Positions 1 through 9,692 of a stretch of DNA of 64,000 nt are shown piece by piece. How positions within the stretch are numbered: position 1 is the stretch's first letter; each line of letters opens with the position of its first letter. The notes under the pieces were generated by a model. The model did not search any database, was not told where the DNA came from, and worked only from the letters and a program-made list of their open reading frames with translations. Both the position numbers and the translations under genes were made by a program. Origin of the DNA: an uncultured Rhodospirillales bacterium (lineage in GTDB: Bacteria; Pseudomonadota; Alphaproteobacteria; Acetobacterales; Acetobacteraceae); contig CAIMSN010000102.1 in NCBI GenBank assembly GCA_903844135.1, positions 46,334-110,333 on the forward strand. The letters run 5' to 3'.

Positions 1-1
1 T

Positions 2-286
2 GCGCTGCAGCCGGTGCGGCGGGATTTCGCCTTCGTGGCGCCGCGTCACGTCACCGCCGAGGCGCTGCTGCGTGCGGTGCGCGGCGCCGACCGCGCGCTG
101 ATCGCCGGCGTGACGCTGTTCGACGCGTACGAGGGCGACAAGATCGCCGAGGGCATGCGCTCGCTGGCGATCGAGGTGGTGTTCCAGCCGCGCGAGCGCA
201 CGCTGACCGATGCCGAGCTTGAGGCTGCCTCCGCCAAGGTGGTCGCCGCGGTGGAGAAGGCGACCGGCGCCCATCTTCGCGGCTGA
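2..286 (+). CDS. pheT: Phenylalanyl-tRNA synthetase beta subunit, C-terminal fragment
   Basis: The reading frame enters from before the window, so only the last 94 residues are present. They match the C-terminal FDX-ACB (anticodon-binding) domain of PheT: the segment LQPVRRDFAFV opens the domain, FDAYEGDKI follows, and EVVFQPRERTLTDAEL is the typical late motif. In the alpha2-beta2 enzyme this domain helps bind tRNA-Phe during charging with phenylalanine in the cytoplasm. The frame ends at TGA 284-286, three bases before a 25-bp tandem repeat. Recognition by motif is firm. Confidence 0.9.
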   Translation, partial: ALQPVRRDFAFVAPRHVTAEALLRAVRGADRALIAGVTLFDAYEGDKIAEGMRSLAIEVVFQPRERTLTDAELEAASAKVVAAVEKATGAHLRG

Positions 287-288
287 TC

Positions 289-363
289 GTCGCGGCTCGC
301 CCCGCGCCTGAATGTCGCGGCTCGCCCCGCGCCTGAATGTCGCGGCTCGCCCCGCGCCTGAAT
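289..363. repeat. Three perfect 25-bp tandem repeats
   Basis: A 25-bp unit beginning GTCGCGGCTCGCCCCG is repeated at 289-313, 314-338 and 339-363 with no mismatch. It fills most of the gap between pheT and the next gene. Each unit contains the near-palindrome GCGGCTCGCCCCGC. It is a minisatellite; no protein or RNA role is evident. Confidence 0.9.
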
Positions 364-433
364 ATTGACGTCATCTGCGACCAGGATCGGAACGAGCAGG
401 CGCTCCGGACGTCCTGGCGCAGGGGAGAACCTT

Positions 434-1642
434 ATGAAGAGTCTGCTATCGACGGCCGCGTTCGCGTCACTCGGCTTCGTTGTTCCGGCGCTGGCCGCTC
501 CGATGGTCCAACCCACCCACGATCTCTATGCCTGCGTCGATCCCCGCGCGACCACCGCGCTGGCGATCCCGGATGGGCGGCTGAGCAATCGCAAATGGGT
601 CGATTACGTGCATCGCACCGGGCATTGCGTCGTGCTGCCCGCGAGCCAGCAGTTCGAAGTGGTGGCGCAGCAGGGCCCGCTGGTGCTGGTCAAGCCGGTC
701 GACGCCACCAGCGACACGCCGCCGGTCTATGCGCAGCAGGCGGACATGCAGCAGAGCGCGGCGCCGCAGGATCCTGCGGCGCAAGCCGCGCCTGGCACCG
801 TCGCGGCGCAAGCCGCGCCTGGCACTGCCGCGGCGCAGGCCGCGCCGGCGCAACCGCAACAGCCGGATCAGGTTCCGGCCCAGCTTGCGACACCGGCTGC
901 TGATCCGGCCGTGGCTCCGTCCCAGGTTTCGACCCAGGCCCCGGCTCAGCCGGCCGACCAGCCGGCCGTGCCGGCCGCGGCCTCCGCACCGCCGCCGGCC
1001 GCGACGCCAGCGGCGCCCGTCGCCCAGCCGCCTCCGCCGGCTCCGGACAATGCCGCACCGGTGACCGCGCCGCTCGGCACCCCGGCTCCGGCAACGGCGC
1101 CGGTTCGTTCGTCCGGGGTGTCGGCGCTGCTGATCCTGCTGGTGGTGCTGGCCCTGGTGGCCCTGGTCGGCGTCGCGGTGGCGATCGCGCGGCAGCAGCG
1201 CCGGTTCGCGCATGTCGAGGACCGGAACTGGCCGCCGGAGGATGACGGGCGCGATCCTCTGGGCCACGCGGCCCCGGCCGCAGCCGCGCCGCCCCGTCCG
1301 GCGCGCTCGCCGCAGGCCTTCCGCAGGGATTGCGTCGCGGTGCTGGAACAAGGCGGCTGGGCGATCCAGCCGAGCTTCGCGGTCGGCGCCGCCGAGGAGG
1401 ATGGCAGCCCGGACATCGTCGGCCGCAAGCAGAACGCCGTGCTTGCGGTGCGCTGCCGCGCCGGCGACGAGCAGGTGAATCTCGCGATGATCGACGAGGC
1501 CGCGACCATGGGCCGTCGCATCAATGCGCACGTCACCGTGCTGGCGACCGAGGCGCGGCTCACCCAGCGCGCGCATGACGAGGCGCTGCGCCTGCATGTC
1601 CATGTGCTGCCGATCGAGGAGCTCAATTCGCTGTCCGCCTGA
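434..1642 (+). CDS. Membrane-anchored protein with restriction-endonuclease-like C-terminal domain
   Basis: Predicted 402 aa. The start at 434 follows AGGGGAG (421-427), and the protein begins with a Sec-type signal, MKSLLSTAAFASLGF, with likely cleavage after PALA. Residues about 22-100 form a small extracytoplasmic domain with two cysteines. Residues about 105-225 are Ala/Pro/Gln-rich and contain three near-identical AAQAAPGT-like repeats. A single hydrophobic segment at about 226-252 is followed by basic RQQRRF, which puts the C-terminus in the cytoplasm. Residues about 285-400 resemble an Mrr-type PD-(D/E)xK fold: an N-terminal helix FRRDCVAVLEQGGW, then PDIVGRK, then VLAVRC. The usual Q/E-x-K strand reads V-R-C, so the catalytic lysine seems replaced. 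It lies 48 bp upstream of a DUF2075 helicase. Function is unknown; the domain call is by pattern only. Confidence 0.6.
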   Translation: MKSLLSTAAFASLGFVVPALAAPMVQPTHDLYACVDPRATTALAIPDGRLSNRKWVDYVHRTGHCVVLPASQQFEVVAQQGPLVLVKPVDATSDTPPVYAQQADMQQSAAPQDPAAQAAPGTVAAQAAPGTAAAQAAPAQPQQPDQVPAQLATPAADPAVAPSQVSTQAPAQPADQPAVPAAASAPPPAATPAAPVAQPPPPAPDNAAPVTAPLGTPAPATAPVRSSGVSALLILLVVLALVALVGVAVAIARQQRRFAHVEDRNWPPEDDGRDPLGHAAPAAAAPPRPARSPQAFRRDCVAVLEQGGWAIQPSFAVGAAEEDGSPDIVGRKQNAVLAVRCRAGDEQVNLAMIDEAATMGRRINAHVTVLATEARLTQRAHDEALRLHVHVLPIEELNSLSA

Positions 1643-1645
1643 GCC

Positions 1646-1675
1646 TCGGGCCGCCGCGTCTCGGGCCGCCGCGTC
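1646..1675. repeat. 15-bp direct tandem repeat
   Basis: TCGGGCCGCCGCGTC occurs twice in tandem (1646-1660, 1661-1675) in the 48-bp gap between the nuclease-like gene and the DUF2075 gene. It is the second small tandem repeat in this neighbourhood. Confidence 0.85.
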
Positions 1676-1690
1676 TAGGGCCCGATCCCG

Positions 1691-3661
1691 GTGAGCGCCT
1701 GGTGGTCCGGCAGCGGTCTGCGTCTGCTGGAAACGCCGGACGCGCTGATCGTCGGCGCGCTGTCGCAGCGCGGGCTCGCGCGGGCGCGGACCCATGCGTT
1801 CCGGCAACTGCGCGCCTGGCAGGAGCAGTTGCCGATATTGCGCGACGCGATCGGCCGCCTGGACGAGCCGGGACTCTGGCAGGTGCTGCTGGGATTCGAG
1901 ATCCCGCGCCTCGGTGGCCGGATCGACGCGGTGCTGCTGTCGCCGCAGGCGGTGTTCGTGGTCGGCTTCAAGATCGGCGCCGACCGGTTCGACGACGTGG
2001 ACAAGGCGCGGCTGCAGGATTGCGCGCTCGACCTGCAGGATTTCCACGCCGGTTCGCGCCGTCATCCGATCCTGCCGATCCTGGTCGCGACCGAGGCGGC
2101 GCGTCCGCGCGCGACGCCGCCGCTGATGCTGCCTGGCGTCGCTCCGGTGATGGAGGCCAGCGCAGCCAGCCTGCCGGGACTGATCGCCGCGCTGCACCGT
2201 CTGCCGCCGTCGGTGGGGCCGGCGCTCGACGTGTCCGGCTGGATGCGGGCCGCCTACCGGCCGGTGCCGAACGTCGTCGACGCGGCCTGCCGACTCTACC
2301 AGCGACACGATGTCGCAGACATCGTCAGCGCCCGCGCCGACTCGATCAACCTGACCCGAACCACCGAGTGCATCGCCGCACTCCTGGCGCGGCATCGCGC
2401 GGCGGGCACCAGGCTGATCGCCTTCGTCACCGGCATCCCCGGCGCGGGCAAGACGCTGTGCGGATTAAACGCGGCGTTCTCCGATGGCGCCGACGGCGCG
2501 CGCGCAACCTTCCTGACCGGCAATCCCACCCTGGTGCACGTGCTGCGCGAGGCGCTGGTGCGCAGCGTCGCCAGCAACGCGGCCGAGCGCCGCGCCGCCG
2601 CGCACCGCATGCAGGGCGTGATCCAGGCGCTGCCGGCGTTCCGCGATCATGGCGTAGCGAGCGGACAGGTGCCGCCGGAGCGGGTGGTGGTGATCGACGA
2701 GGCGCAGCGCTGCTGGACCGCATCGCACGCGATCGCCCGGACCCGGGACCGGCCGGTTAAGCTGGACCGGTCGGAGCCGGCGCATCTGCTCGACATCATG
2801 GCGCGGCATGACGGGTTCGCGGCGATCCTCTGCCTGATCGGCAACGGCCAGGAAATCCATGACGGCGAGGGCGGGCTGGCGGCCTGGAGCGCGGCGCTGG
2901 CGGACCGTCCGCACTGGCAGGTCGCCGCCGCGGAGAGCACGCGCACCGATCCGGTGCCGCGCAACCGGCTCGGTGCGGGCGTGCCGGTCTCGGTCGAGCC
3001 GGCGCTGCATCTCGACGTGCCGGTGCGCGCCCTGCGCCACGATGCCGCGCCGCGCTGGGTCGATTGCGTATTGGCCGGCGATGCCGCCGCCGCGCGGGCG
3101 GTGGTGGCGGAGAGCGGCATCGTGCCGTTCCGCCTCACCCGCGACCTGTCCGCGCTGCGTGCCGGGCTGCAAGCGAGGGCGCGCGGCATCCACCGCGCCG
3201 GTCTGGTGGCGAGCGCCGGCGCGCGCCGGCTGCGGGCCGAGGGGCTGGGCTGCGAGCTGCCGCACATGGACGCCGATGCGGTGGCGCGCTGGTTCCTGGA
3301 TAGCTGGACCCGCGACCGCGATGTCCGCGCCTCGGACGCGCTGGAGCTGGTCGCGACCCAGTTCTCGGTGCAGGGGCTCGAGCTCGACCAGGTCGGGCTG
3401 TGCTGGGACGGCGACCTGGTGCGCGAGGGAACCGGGCCGGGCTGGCAGGCGCGGTCGTTCCGCGGCACGCGCTGGCAGGTGTCGCGCGATCCGGACAAGA
3501 TCGCCTGGCGCCTCAACAGCTACCGCGTGCTGCTGACCAGGGCGCGCTACGAGACGCTGATCTGGGTGCCGCGCGGCGCCGCCGAGGATCCGAGCCGCGA
3601 CCCGGCGGTGCTGGACCGGATCGCGTCGTTCCTGCTCGAATGCGGCGTGACGACCTTGTAG
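1691..3661 (+). CDS. DUF2075 (Schlafen-group-3-like) DNA/RNA helicase with nuclease-like N-terminus
   Basis: 656 aa from a GTG start at 1691. The N-terminal about 150 residues hold GGRIDAVLL and VFVVGFKIG, which align in pattern with the PD-(D/E)xK strand pair found in DUF2075 proteins (normally an E-x-K such as LEFKVG). Here the acidic residue is Gly, so nuclease activity is doubtful. From about residue 240 comes a superfamily-1 helicase core: Walker A GIPGAGKT, Walker B VVVIDEAQRCW, then SVQGLELDQVGL and the late motif LLTRARYETLIWVPRG. Proteins of this family occur in accessory and defence contexts, but a role is not established here. The gene is co-directional with and 48 bp after the membrane-anchored nuclease-like gene, suggesting a two-gene unit. 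Confidence 0.75.
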   Translation: MSAWWSGSGLRLLETPDALIVGALSQRGLARARTHAFRQLRAWQEQLPILRDAIGRLDEPGLWQVLLGFEIPRLGGRIDAVLLSPQAVFVVGFKIGADRFDDVDKARLQDCALDLQDFHAGSRRHPILPILVATEAARPRATPPLMLPGVAPVMEASAASLPGLIAALHRLPPSVGPALDVSGWMRAAYRPVPNVVDAACRLYQRHDVADIVSARADSINLTRTTECIAALLARHRAAGTRLIAFVTGIPGAGKTLCGLNAAFSDGADGARATFLTGNPTLVHVLREALVRSVASNAAERRAAAHRMQGVIQALPAFRDHGVASGQVPPERVVVIDEAQRCWTASHAIARTRDRPVKLDRSEPAHLLDIMARHDGFAAILCLIGNGQEIHDGEGGLAAWSAALADRPHWQVAAAESTRTDPVPRNRLGAGVPVSVEPALHLDVPVRALRHDAAPRWVDCVLAGDAAAARAVVAESGIVPFRLTRDLSALRAGLQARARGIHRAGLVASAGARRLRAEGLGCELPHMDADAVARWFLDSWTRDRDVRASDALELVATQFSVQGLELDQVGLCWDGDLVREGTGPGWQARSFRGTRWQVSRDPDKIAWRLNSYRVLLTRARYETLIWVPRGAAEDPSRDPAVLDRIASFLLECGVTTL

Positions 3662-3679
3662 CGACGGCGCGCCCGAGCC

Positions 3680-4276
3680 TCAGCCGGCGCGTGCGAGCTC
3701 GCCGACCTGCGATGCGCCCGGCGCTTTGCCGAGCCGGCCGATCGGCAGCACGTCGTGGCCGAAGGTCTCGCTCAGCACTTCCGCGGCGGCGAGATAGAAG
3801 GCGGCGATCGCGGTCAGCAGGCCGGTATAGCCGCCCAGCACATGGACCCCGGCGCTGCCGGTGAACTCGCCGGCGGCGAGCAGAAAGAAGGTGACCCACA
3901 GCAGGAGGAACACCGAGCCCACCGCCCGGTTGGCCTGGAAGGTGGCGCACCACATGATCAGGGTGAACAGGCCCCACAGCGCGAGATACCAGCCGACGAT
4001 CCCGGCCGGCACCCCGGCATGGTAGAAGCCGACGAACAGCGCGAACGACCACCAGAAGGCGCCGTAGCCGCAGAAGGCGACGAAGCCGAACGTGTTGCCG
4101 CGCGGGAATTCCAGCAGCCCGGCGGCGAACTGCGCGGTGCCGCCGAACGCGAAGGCCAGCGCCAGCACCATGCCGATGCCGGTGGCCGGATACCAGCCGG
4201 CATTGATCATGCTCAGGATCCAGGTGGTGGTGGCGAATCCGACGAGCCCCAGCGGGGCCGGGTTGGCGAGTTTCAT
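3680..4276 (-). CDS. satP: Acetate uptake transporter, GPR1/FUN34/YaaH (SatP) family
   Basis: 198 aa integral membrane protein. The N-terminus [18 protein letters not shown] contains the family signature NPAPLG, and six hydrophobic segments follow. SatP/YaaH proteins move acetate and sometimes succinate across the inner membrane with protons. The start at 4276 was chosen because GAGGAAAC lies just upstream and because NPAPLG sits about five residues from the N-terminus in this family; the open frame extends 27 codons further without support. The C-terminal tail after the last helix is short and unremarkable. It is divergent from lepA. Confidence 0.9.
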   Translation of the reverse strand: MKLANPAPLGLVGFATTTWILSMINAGWYPATGIGMVLALAFAFGGTAQFAAGLLEFPRGNTFGFVAFCGYGAFWWSFALFVGFYHAGVPAGIVGWYLALWGLFTLIMWCATFQANRAVGSVFLLLWVTFFLLAAGEFTGSAGVHVLGGYTGLLTAIAAFYLAAAEVLSETFGHDVLPIGRLGKAPGASQVGELARAG

Positions 4277-4416
4277 GGGCTGTGTTTCCTCAGCCGCGCG
4301 CCTCGGGGCGGGCGCGTCGGCAGGGACGATCATCGCATGGCGGCGCGGACGGCGCATCCATCCAGTCGGTCCGGCCGCGGCTGACTTTTGCCGGTATTTC
4401 GCCTATTGCTGGCGGC

Positions 4417-6222
<1,806 letters not shown>

Positions 6223-6250
6223 CGCCGCGCCCCTCCGATAGCGTCCGCTC

Positions 6251-6278
6251 TTGCGTCCGGCGGCGACCTTGCTATGGT
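6251..6278 (+). promoter_or_regulatory. Likely sigma-70 promoter of tRNA-Ser
   Basis: TTGCGT (6251-6256) and TATGGT (6273-6278) are separated by 16 bp and lie about 40 bp upstream of the tRNA gene. This is a consensus match by eye only. Confidence 0.5.
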
Positions 6279-6316
6279 CCGCCGCCCTGAGCTGCCCTTA
6301 CCGCTCGGGCCAGGCT

Positions 6317-6406
6317 GGACAGGTGGCCGAGCGGCTTAAGGCGCACGCTTGGAAAGCGTGTGTGCGTGAAAGCGTACCGTGGGTTCGAATCCCACCCTGT
6401 CCGCCA
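6317..6406 (+). tRNA. tRNA-Ser (anticodon GGA)
   Basis: The acceptor stem GGACAGG (6317-6323) pairs with CCTGTCC, followed by G and an encoded CCA ending at 6406. The anticodon stem CACGC/GCGTG encloses the loop TTGGAAA, giving anticodon GGA, which reads UCC/UCU. The T-arm GTGGGTTCGAATCCCAC is canonical and the long variable arm is typical of class II tRNA-Ser. The accessory region with recombinases begins directly after it, making its 3' end a plausible attachment site. No second copy of the tRNA 3' end was seen in the window. Confidence 0.97.
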
Positions 6407-6698
6407 GAACTTCCCTCATCTCACTGACAGACACCCAATTAGGTTCGAGAACCCAAAGGTGCCGCTGTTTGCGCGCACTCTTCGACTGAGCGGACCTCGT
6501 AGGTCCTCAGAGACGCTATAGGTCGCACGGTTTGCGTCGAAAGCGCGGTTCCGTCTCTGCGGGGCGTTTCGGCAGTCCCTTATCCAAGCCGGTGCATCGT
6601 GGCCTGTGCGATCGCTTTTGAGCCCGAACGGCGACGGGCGTCCTTCGGTCAGGCGCCGCGCCCCCCGATGCCGATTTCGCTGGTGTCTGGCGCCCTGA

Positions 6699-8453
6699 TC
6701 AGGCCAGCAGGCGCGCCGATCTCGACTCCGGGAACCCAAGTGTCTTGCGCTGCTGATCCCAGGCGAGGGGCAGGCGGGTGTCCTGCATCAGTCGGTTGGC
6801 AGTCAGTTCAACCGGTTGCTGTCCGGTGAGTATCGCGGTGACGATGTCAGGCGCCAGAAAGGCCAGCCTTGCCAGGCGCGTGACATAGGACTTGGTCAGC
6901 GACTCTGCGACTGCCACCTCGGGTAGCGCGCTGTGCTGCAGCTTCTCCCAGACTTGCCGTGCCCTGATGATCACACGGATCAGGTTGGCATCCAGCCGCG
7001 GCGTGAGATCCGCATCGGTCAGGAGCCGGTTCTCGAGGCCGGCGCGCTTGATCCGCGCCCCCACCGAGAGGGTAATCGTCGCGTTCTGATCATCCTCTAG
7101 GGCCTGCATGGCTGAGCCTGGCTTGAGGGTCGCCAGCTGCTCAGGACGCAGATGGAGCACGACCTGGTCAGGGTGCACAACGATCTGGGCCAGCAGATGA
7201 GTGAGGATGCGGCGCTGCTCGGGCTGCGGCAGGTCCGGCCAGTCCCGACTGAGCGCGGAGGCATGGTCGAGGACGGGTCGCATTAGGCCTCGATCGATGG
7301 CGGTCGATGCGAGTGCGTCAAACAGCAGGGCCTCGTTGCCGAGGAAATGCCTGAGGCGGTCGACAACCGTCCGCTCGAGATCGGTTGCGGGAATCCGCTT
7401 ACCTTGCGTCGCCGCCTCTCGTCGGCCGCTGATCAGTGCGCTCGACACATAGTAGCGGTAGCGTCTGCTGCCCTTGACCGCGTGGGTTGGGGTGAGCCGA
7501 TGGCCGGCCTCGTCATACAGGAGCCCGGCCAGGAGGCTTGGATGCTGGGCTCGGGCTGCAGTGCCCAGCTGCGCGCGTTTCTCAGACAATCGCTGCTGCA
7601 CCGCCTCCCACAGATCCGGCGCGACGATCGCTTGATGCTCGCCTGGATAGATCGCCTGCTTGTGTGCGATTTCGCCCCGGTAGAGCCGATTCTGCAGCAA
7701 GGTGTAGAGGGCACCGCGGCCGAGCGGCCCGCCCCCTGGTCTGGCGGATGACCCGGGTCGGTGTTTGCTGCTTGTGCCATCGGCCTGCAGCACGGCTTGC
7801 AGGTCGAGGACGGTCCCGACCTCCAGGTAGCGCCGGAAGATATGCCGTACGGTCTCGGCCTCGGGCGCATTGATCACCAGTTTGCGGTCGACGACGTCAT
7901 AGCCAAGCGGGATGCTCCCCCCCATCCACATGCCTTTACGCTTGGAGGCGGCGATCTTGTCTCGAATGCGCTCGCCGGTGACCTCGCGCTCGAACTGGGC
8001 GAATGAGAGCAGCATGTTCAGCGTTAGCCGGCCCATGCTGGTGGTGGTGTTGAACTGCTGGGTGACGGAGACGAAGCTGACGTCCTGCGCGTCAAAGACG
8101 TCGACGATCTTGGCGAAATCTCCCAGGGATCGGGTCAGTCGGTCGACCTTGTAGACGACGACCAGATCGACCTTTCCGGCGGCGATATCGGCAAGCAGCC
8201 TTTGCAGGGCGGGGCGTTCCAACGTGCCACCGGAGATCCCGCCATCGTCGTAGAAGGCCGGGAGCGCCGTCCAGCCCTCGTGACGTTGGCTGACGATGTA
8301 GGCCTCACAGGCCTCCCGCTGCGCATCGAGGCTATTGAAGGCCTGCTCCAGACCCTCCTCGGAGGATTTGCGGGTGTAGATCGCACAGCGCCGGACCGAA
8401 GGCGCACCCTCCCTGGCGGCGGTCGGTTTGCCCGTTGGCCGGGACTTGCGCAT
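6699..8453 (-). CDS. Large serine recombinase (first of two), DUF2924/DUF3489-associated
   Basis: 584 aa. The resolvase domain (about residues 20-175) has CAIYTRKSSEEGL with the catalytic serine, then DDGGISGGTLERPALQRLL and VYKVDRLTRS. The recombinase domain follows (GSIPLGYDVVDRKLVINAPE, then RPGG...LYTLLQNRLYRGEIAHK). The usual zinc-ribbon cysteines are missing: the equivalent segment LLAGLLYDEAGHRLTPTHAVKGS has none. The C-terminal part (about 450-584) is family-specific. Serine recombinases of this type integrate or excise elements by concerted double-strand cleavage. It is the last gene of a minus-strand triad with DUF2924 and DUF3489 proteins and lies 293 bp from tRNA-Ser. Confidence 0.9.
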   Translation of the reverse strand: MRKSRPTGKPTAAREGAPSVRRCAIYTRKSSEEGLEQAFNSLDAQREACEAYIVSQRHEGWTALPAFYDDGGISGGTLERPALQRLLADIAAGKVDLVVVYKVDRLTRSLGDFAKIVDVFDAQDVSFVSVTQQFNTTTSMGRLTLNMLLSFAQFEREVTGERIRDKIAASKRKGMWMGGSIPLGYDVVDRKLVINAPEAETVRHIFRRYLEVGTVLDLQAVLQADGTSSKHRPGSSARPGGGPLGRGALYTLLQNRLYRGEIAHKQAIYPGEHQAIVAPDLWEAVQQRLSEKRAQLGTAARAQHPSLLAGLLYDEAGHRLTPTHAVKGSRRYRYYVSSALISGRREAATQGKRIPATDLERTVVDRLRHFLGNEALLFDALASTAIDRGLMRPVLDHASALSRDWPDLPQPEQRRILTHLLAQIVVHPDQVVLHLRPEQLATLKPGSAMQALEDDQNATITLSVGARIKRAGLENRLLTDADLTPRLDANLIRVIIRARQVWEKLQHSALPEVAVAESLTKSYVTRLARLAFLAPDIVTAILTGQQPVELTANRLMQDTRLPLAWDQQRKTLGFPESRSARLLA

Positions 8454-8460
8454 GGGCGAC

Positions 8461-8898
8461 TTACCTCAGCCCGAAGAACCGTGGACCCGACCATTGCGCG
8501 CCGCTGATGGCCCGAGCGATCTGGGATAGGGACCGGTAGTGCTGACCGAGGTGTTCGAATCCGTCGTCCAGCACCCGCACGCTATGGGCCCGCCCATTCC
8601 AGTCCCGGAGCAACGTCGACCCGGGCTTGAGCTGAACCACCGGCGGTCTGCCGGCTCCGGCTCCTTTGGGTGAAGCGACGGCTCCTGCCCGTGCCGCCCC
8701 CTTGAGTTTGCGCAGCATCGCCGGAGGGAGGCCGCCGAAGCAGCTCTCCTGCAGGCGGTGAGCTAAAGCTAGCTGGAGCAGGCTTTGGCCCAGGCGAGCG
8801 GGCGGCTTGCTGCGGAAGGCTGCTCGCCATGCGTCCCGGAGCTGAGGCAGATCCATCGCGCTGATTTCCGACAGACGCGCCTCCAGGTTCGAGTCCAT
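8461..8898 (-). CDS. DUF2924 domain protein (recombinase partner)
   Basis: 145 aa. The pattern LRDAWRAAFRSKPPARLGQSLLQLALAHRLQE near the N-terminus, followed by PGSTLLRDWNGRAHSVRVL and FEHLGQHYRSLSQIARAISG, is characteristic of DUF2924. The second half resembles a small beta-domain with WSGPRFFGL at the end. DUF2924 genes are commonly found just upstream of this class of alphaproteobacterial serine recombinase. Here only 7 bp separate it from the recombinase. Molecular role is unknown; a DNA-binding accessory or directionality factor is my inference. Confidence 0.85.
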   Translation of the reverse strand: MDSNLEARLSEISAMDLPQLRDAWRAAFRSKPPARLGQSLLQLALAHRLQESCFGGLPPAMLRKLKGAARAGAVASPKGAGAGRPPVVQLKPGSTLLRDWNGRAHSVRVLDDGFEHLGQHYRSLSQIARAISGAQWSGPRFFGLR

Positions 8899-8904
8899 GA
8901 CTCG

Positions 8905-9468
8905 TCAGCTCTGCGCTGCGCCTAGCAGCCGGTAGCTTTTGCGGCCGTTCTGCTGGTCAAGGTGGGTGGCAAAGCCGCGCTGGCGCAGGCGGGTGAGGGC
9001 GGCCCGCGCCGTGTGAGGCTGCCAGCAGGTCAGGCTTACAAGCTCTGCCAGGGTGGCACCGTCTGCCTGGGAGATAGCATCGACTACCTGACCCAGCTTG
9101 CCGGCAGGGCGAGCTACCTCCGGAGTCGTTTCCTGAGCTTGTCGGGTGTCCTGCGCGACCGGGCTGTCAGGATCGTTGGTCCGCTCGGTCCCGGTCTGGC
9201 CGACAACGGCTTGGACGCCCTGTTTCGTCAACCGCAGGGCCAGCGATCGGCCGTCAGCGTCCTGCCGCCAGGCGAGCGACGACGTCCGGGTTGTTTTCTC
9301 CTCAACCAAGCCGGCCCGTAGCAAGGATGCGAGCAGCATCTCGAGCCGCTTATCGAGTTTCAGCCCGTCTGGAAGCGGCAGCACCATTCGGCTGCGACGC
9401 TGCATTGCCGCCTGGAGGATCAGCATGCGCCGGTGCGAGAGGCGCGGGGAGTTCTGGAGCTTGTTCAT
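8905..9468 (-). CDS. DUF3489 domain protein (recombinase partner)
   Basis: 187 aa from ATG 9468. The C-terminal 70 residues (KLGQVVDAISQADGATLAEL, then TCWQPHTARAALTRLRQRG and NGRKSYRLL) are a DUF3489 winged-helix-like domain. The N-terminal part (MNKLQNSPRLSHRRMLIL, then PLPDGLKLDKRLEMLLASLL) may be a second helical DNA-binding unit, joined by a polar linker. It is 6 bp upstream of the DUF2924 gene and is first in the operon. An open frame continues upstream for 69 codons, but its sequence is cysteine- and serine-rich and does not look coding. Exact function is unknown. Confidence 0.8.
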   Translation of the reverse strand: MNKLQNSPRLSHRRMLILQAAMQRRSRMVLPLPDGLKLDKRLEMLLASLLRAGLVEEKTTRTSSLAWRQDADGRSLALRLTKQGVQAVVGQTGTERTNDPDSPVAQDTRQAQETTPEVARPAGKLGQVVDAISQADGATLAELVSLTCWQPHTARAALTRLRQRGFATHLDQQNGRKSYRLLGAAQS

Positions 9469-9692
9469 CGGCTGAGGTCCTTGTCGGCACCACACATCGT
9501 GGTGCGCCCACTGACCTAAGCCGGCGGTGTGCCGGCACTCGGGAGGTCGCTCGCTGGAGCGGCTCGCCTGAGCCCAGCAATGCTTCCGCGGACGGGGAAT
9601 GCAAGTCGTTTCTGGCGACGCTGAAAAAACTGGACCCTGTGAGGGTGAGCATCGGCAGTACGCGAGGCATGTCATGCCGGCAGGAGCGGATG

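Noticed and set aside
289..363. Possible CRISPR array
   Set aside because: Units are contiguous with no spacers and no cas gene is nearby, so it is a simple tandem repeat.
467..2395. Open minus-strand frame of about 640 codons over the nuclease-like and DUF2075 genes
   Set aside because: Arg/His-rich sequence with no domain, antisense to two genes with clear motifs. Such frames are common in high-GC DNA.
6491..6506. Small hairpin (GGACCT-CGT-AGGTCC) after the tRNA
   Set aside because: It is short and no second copy was found to support an attachment-site role.
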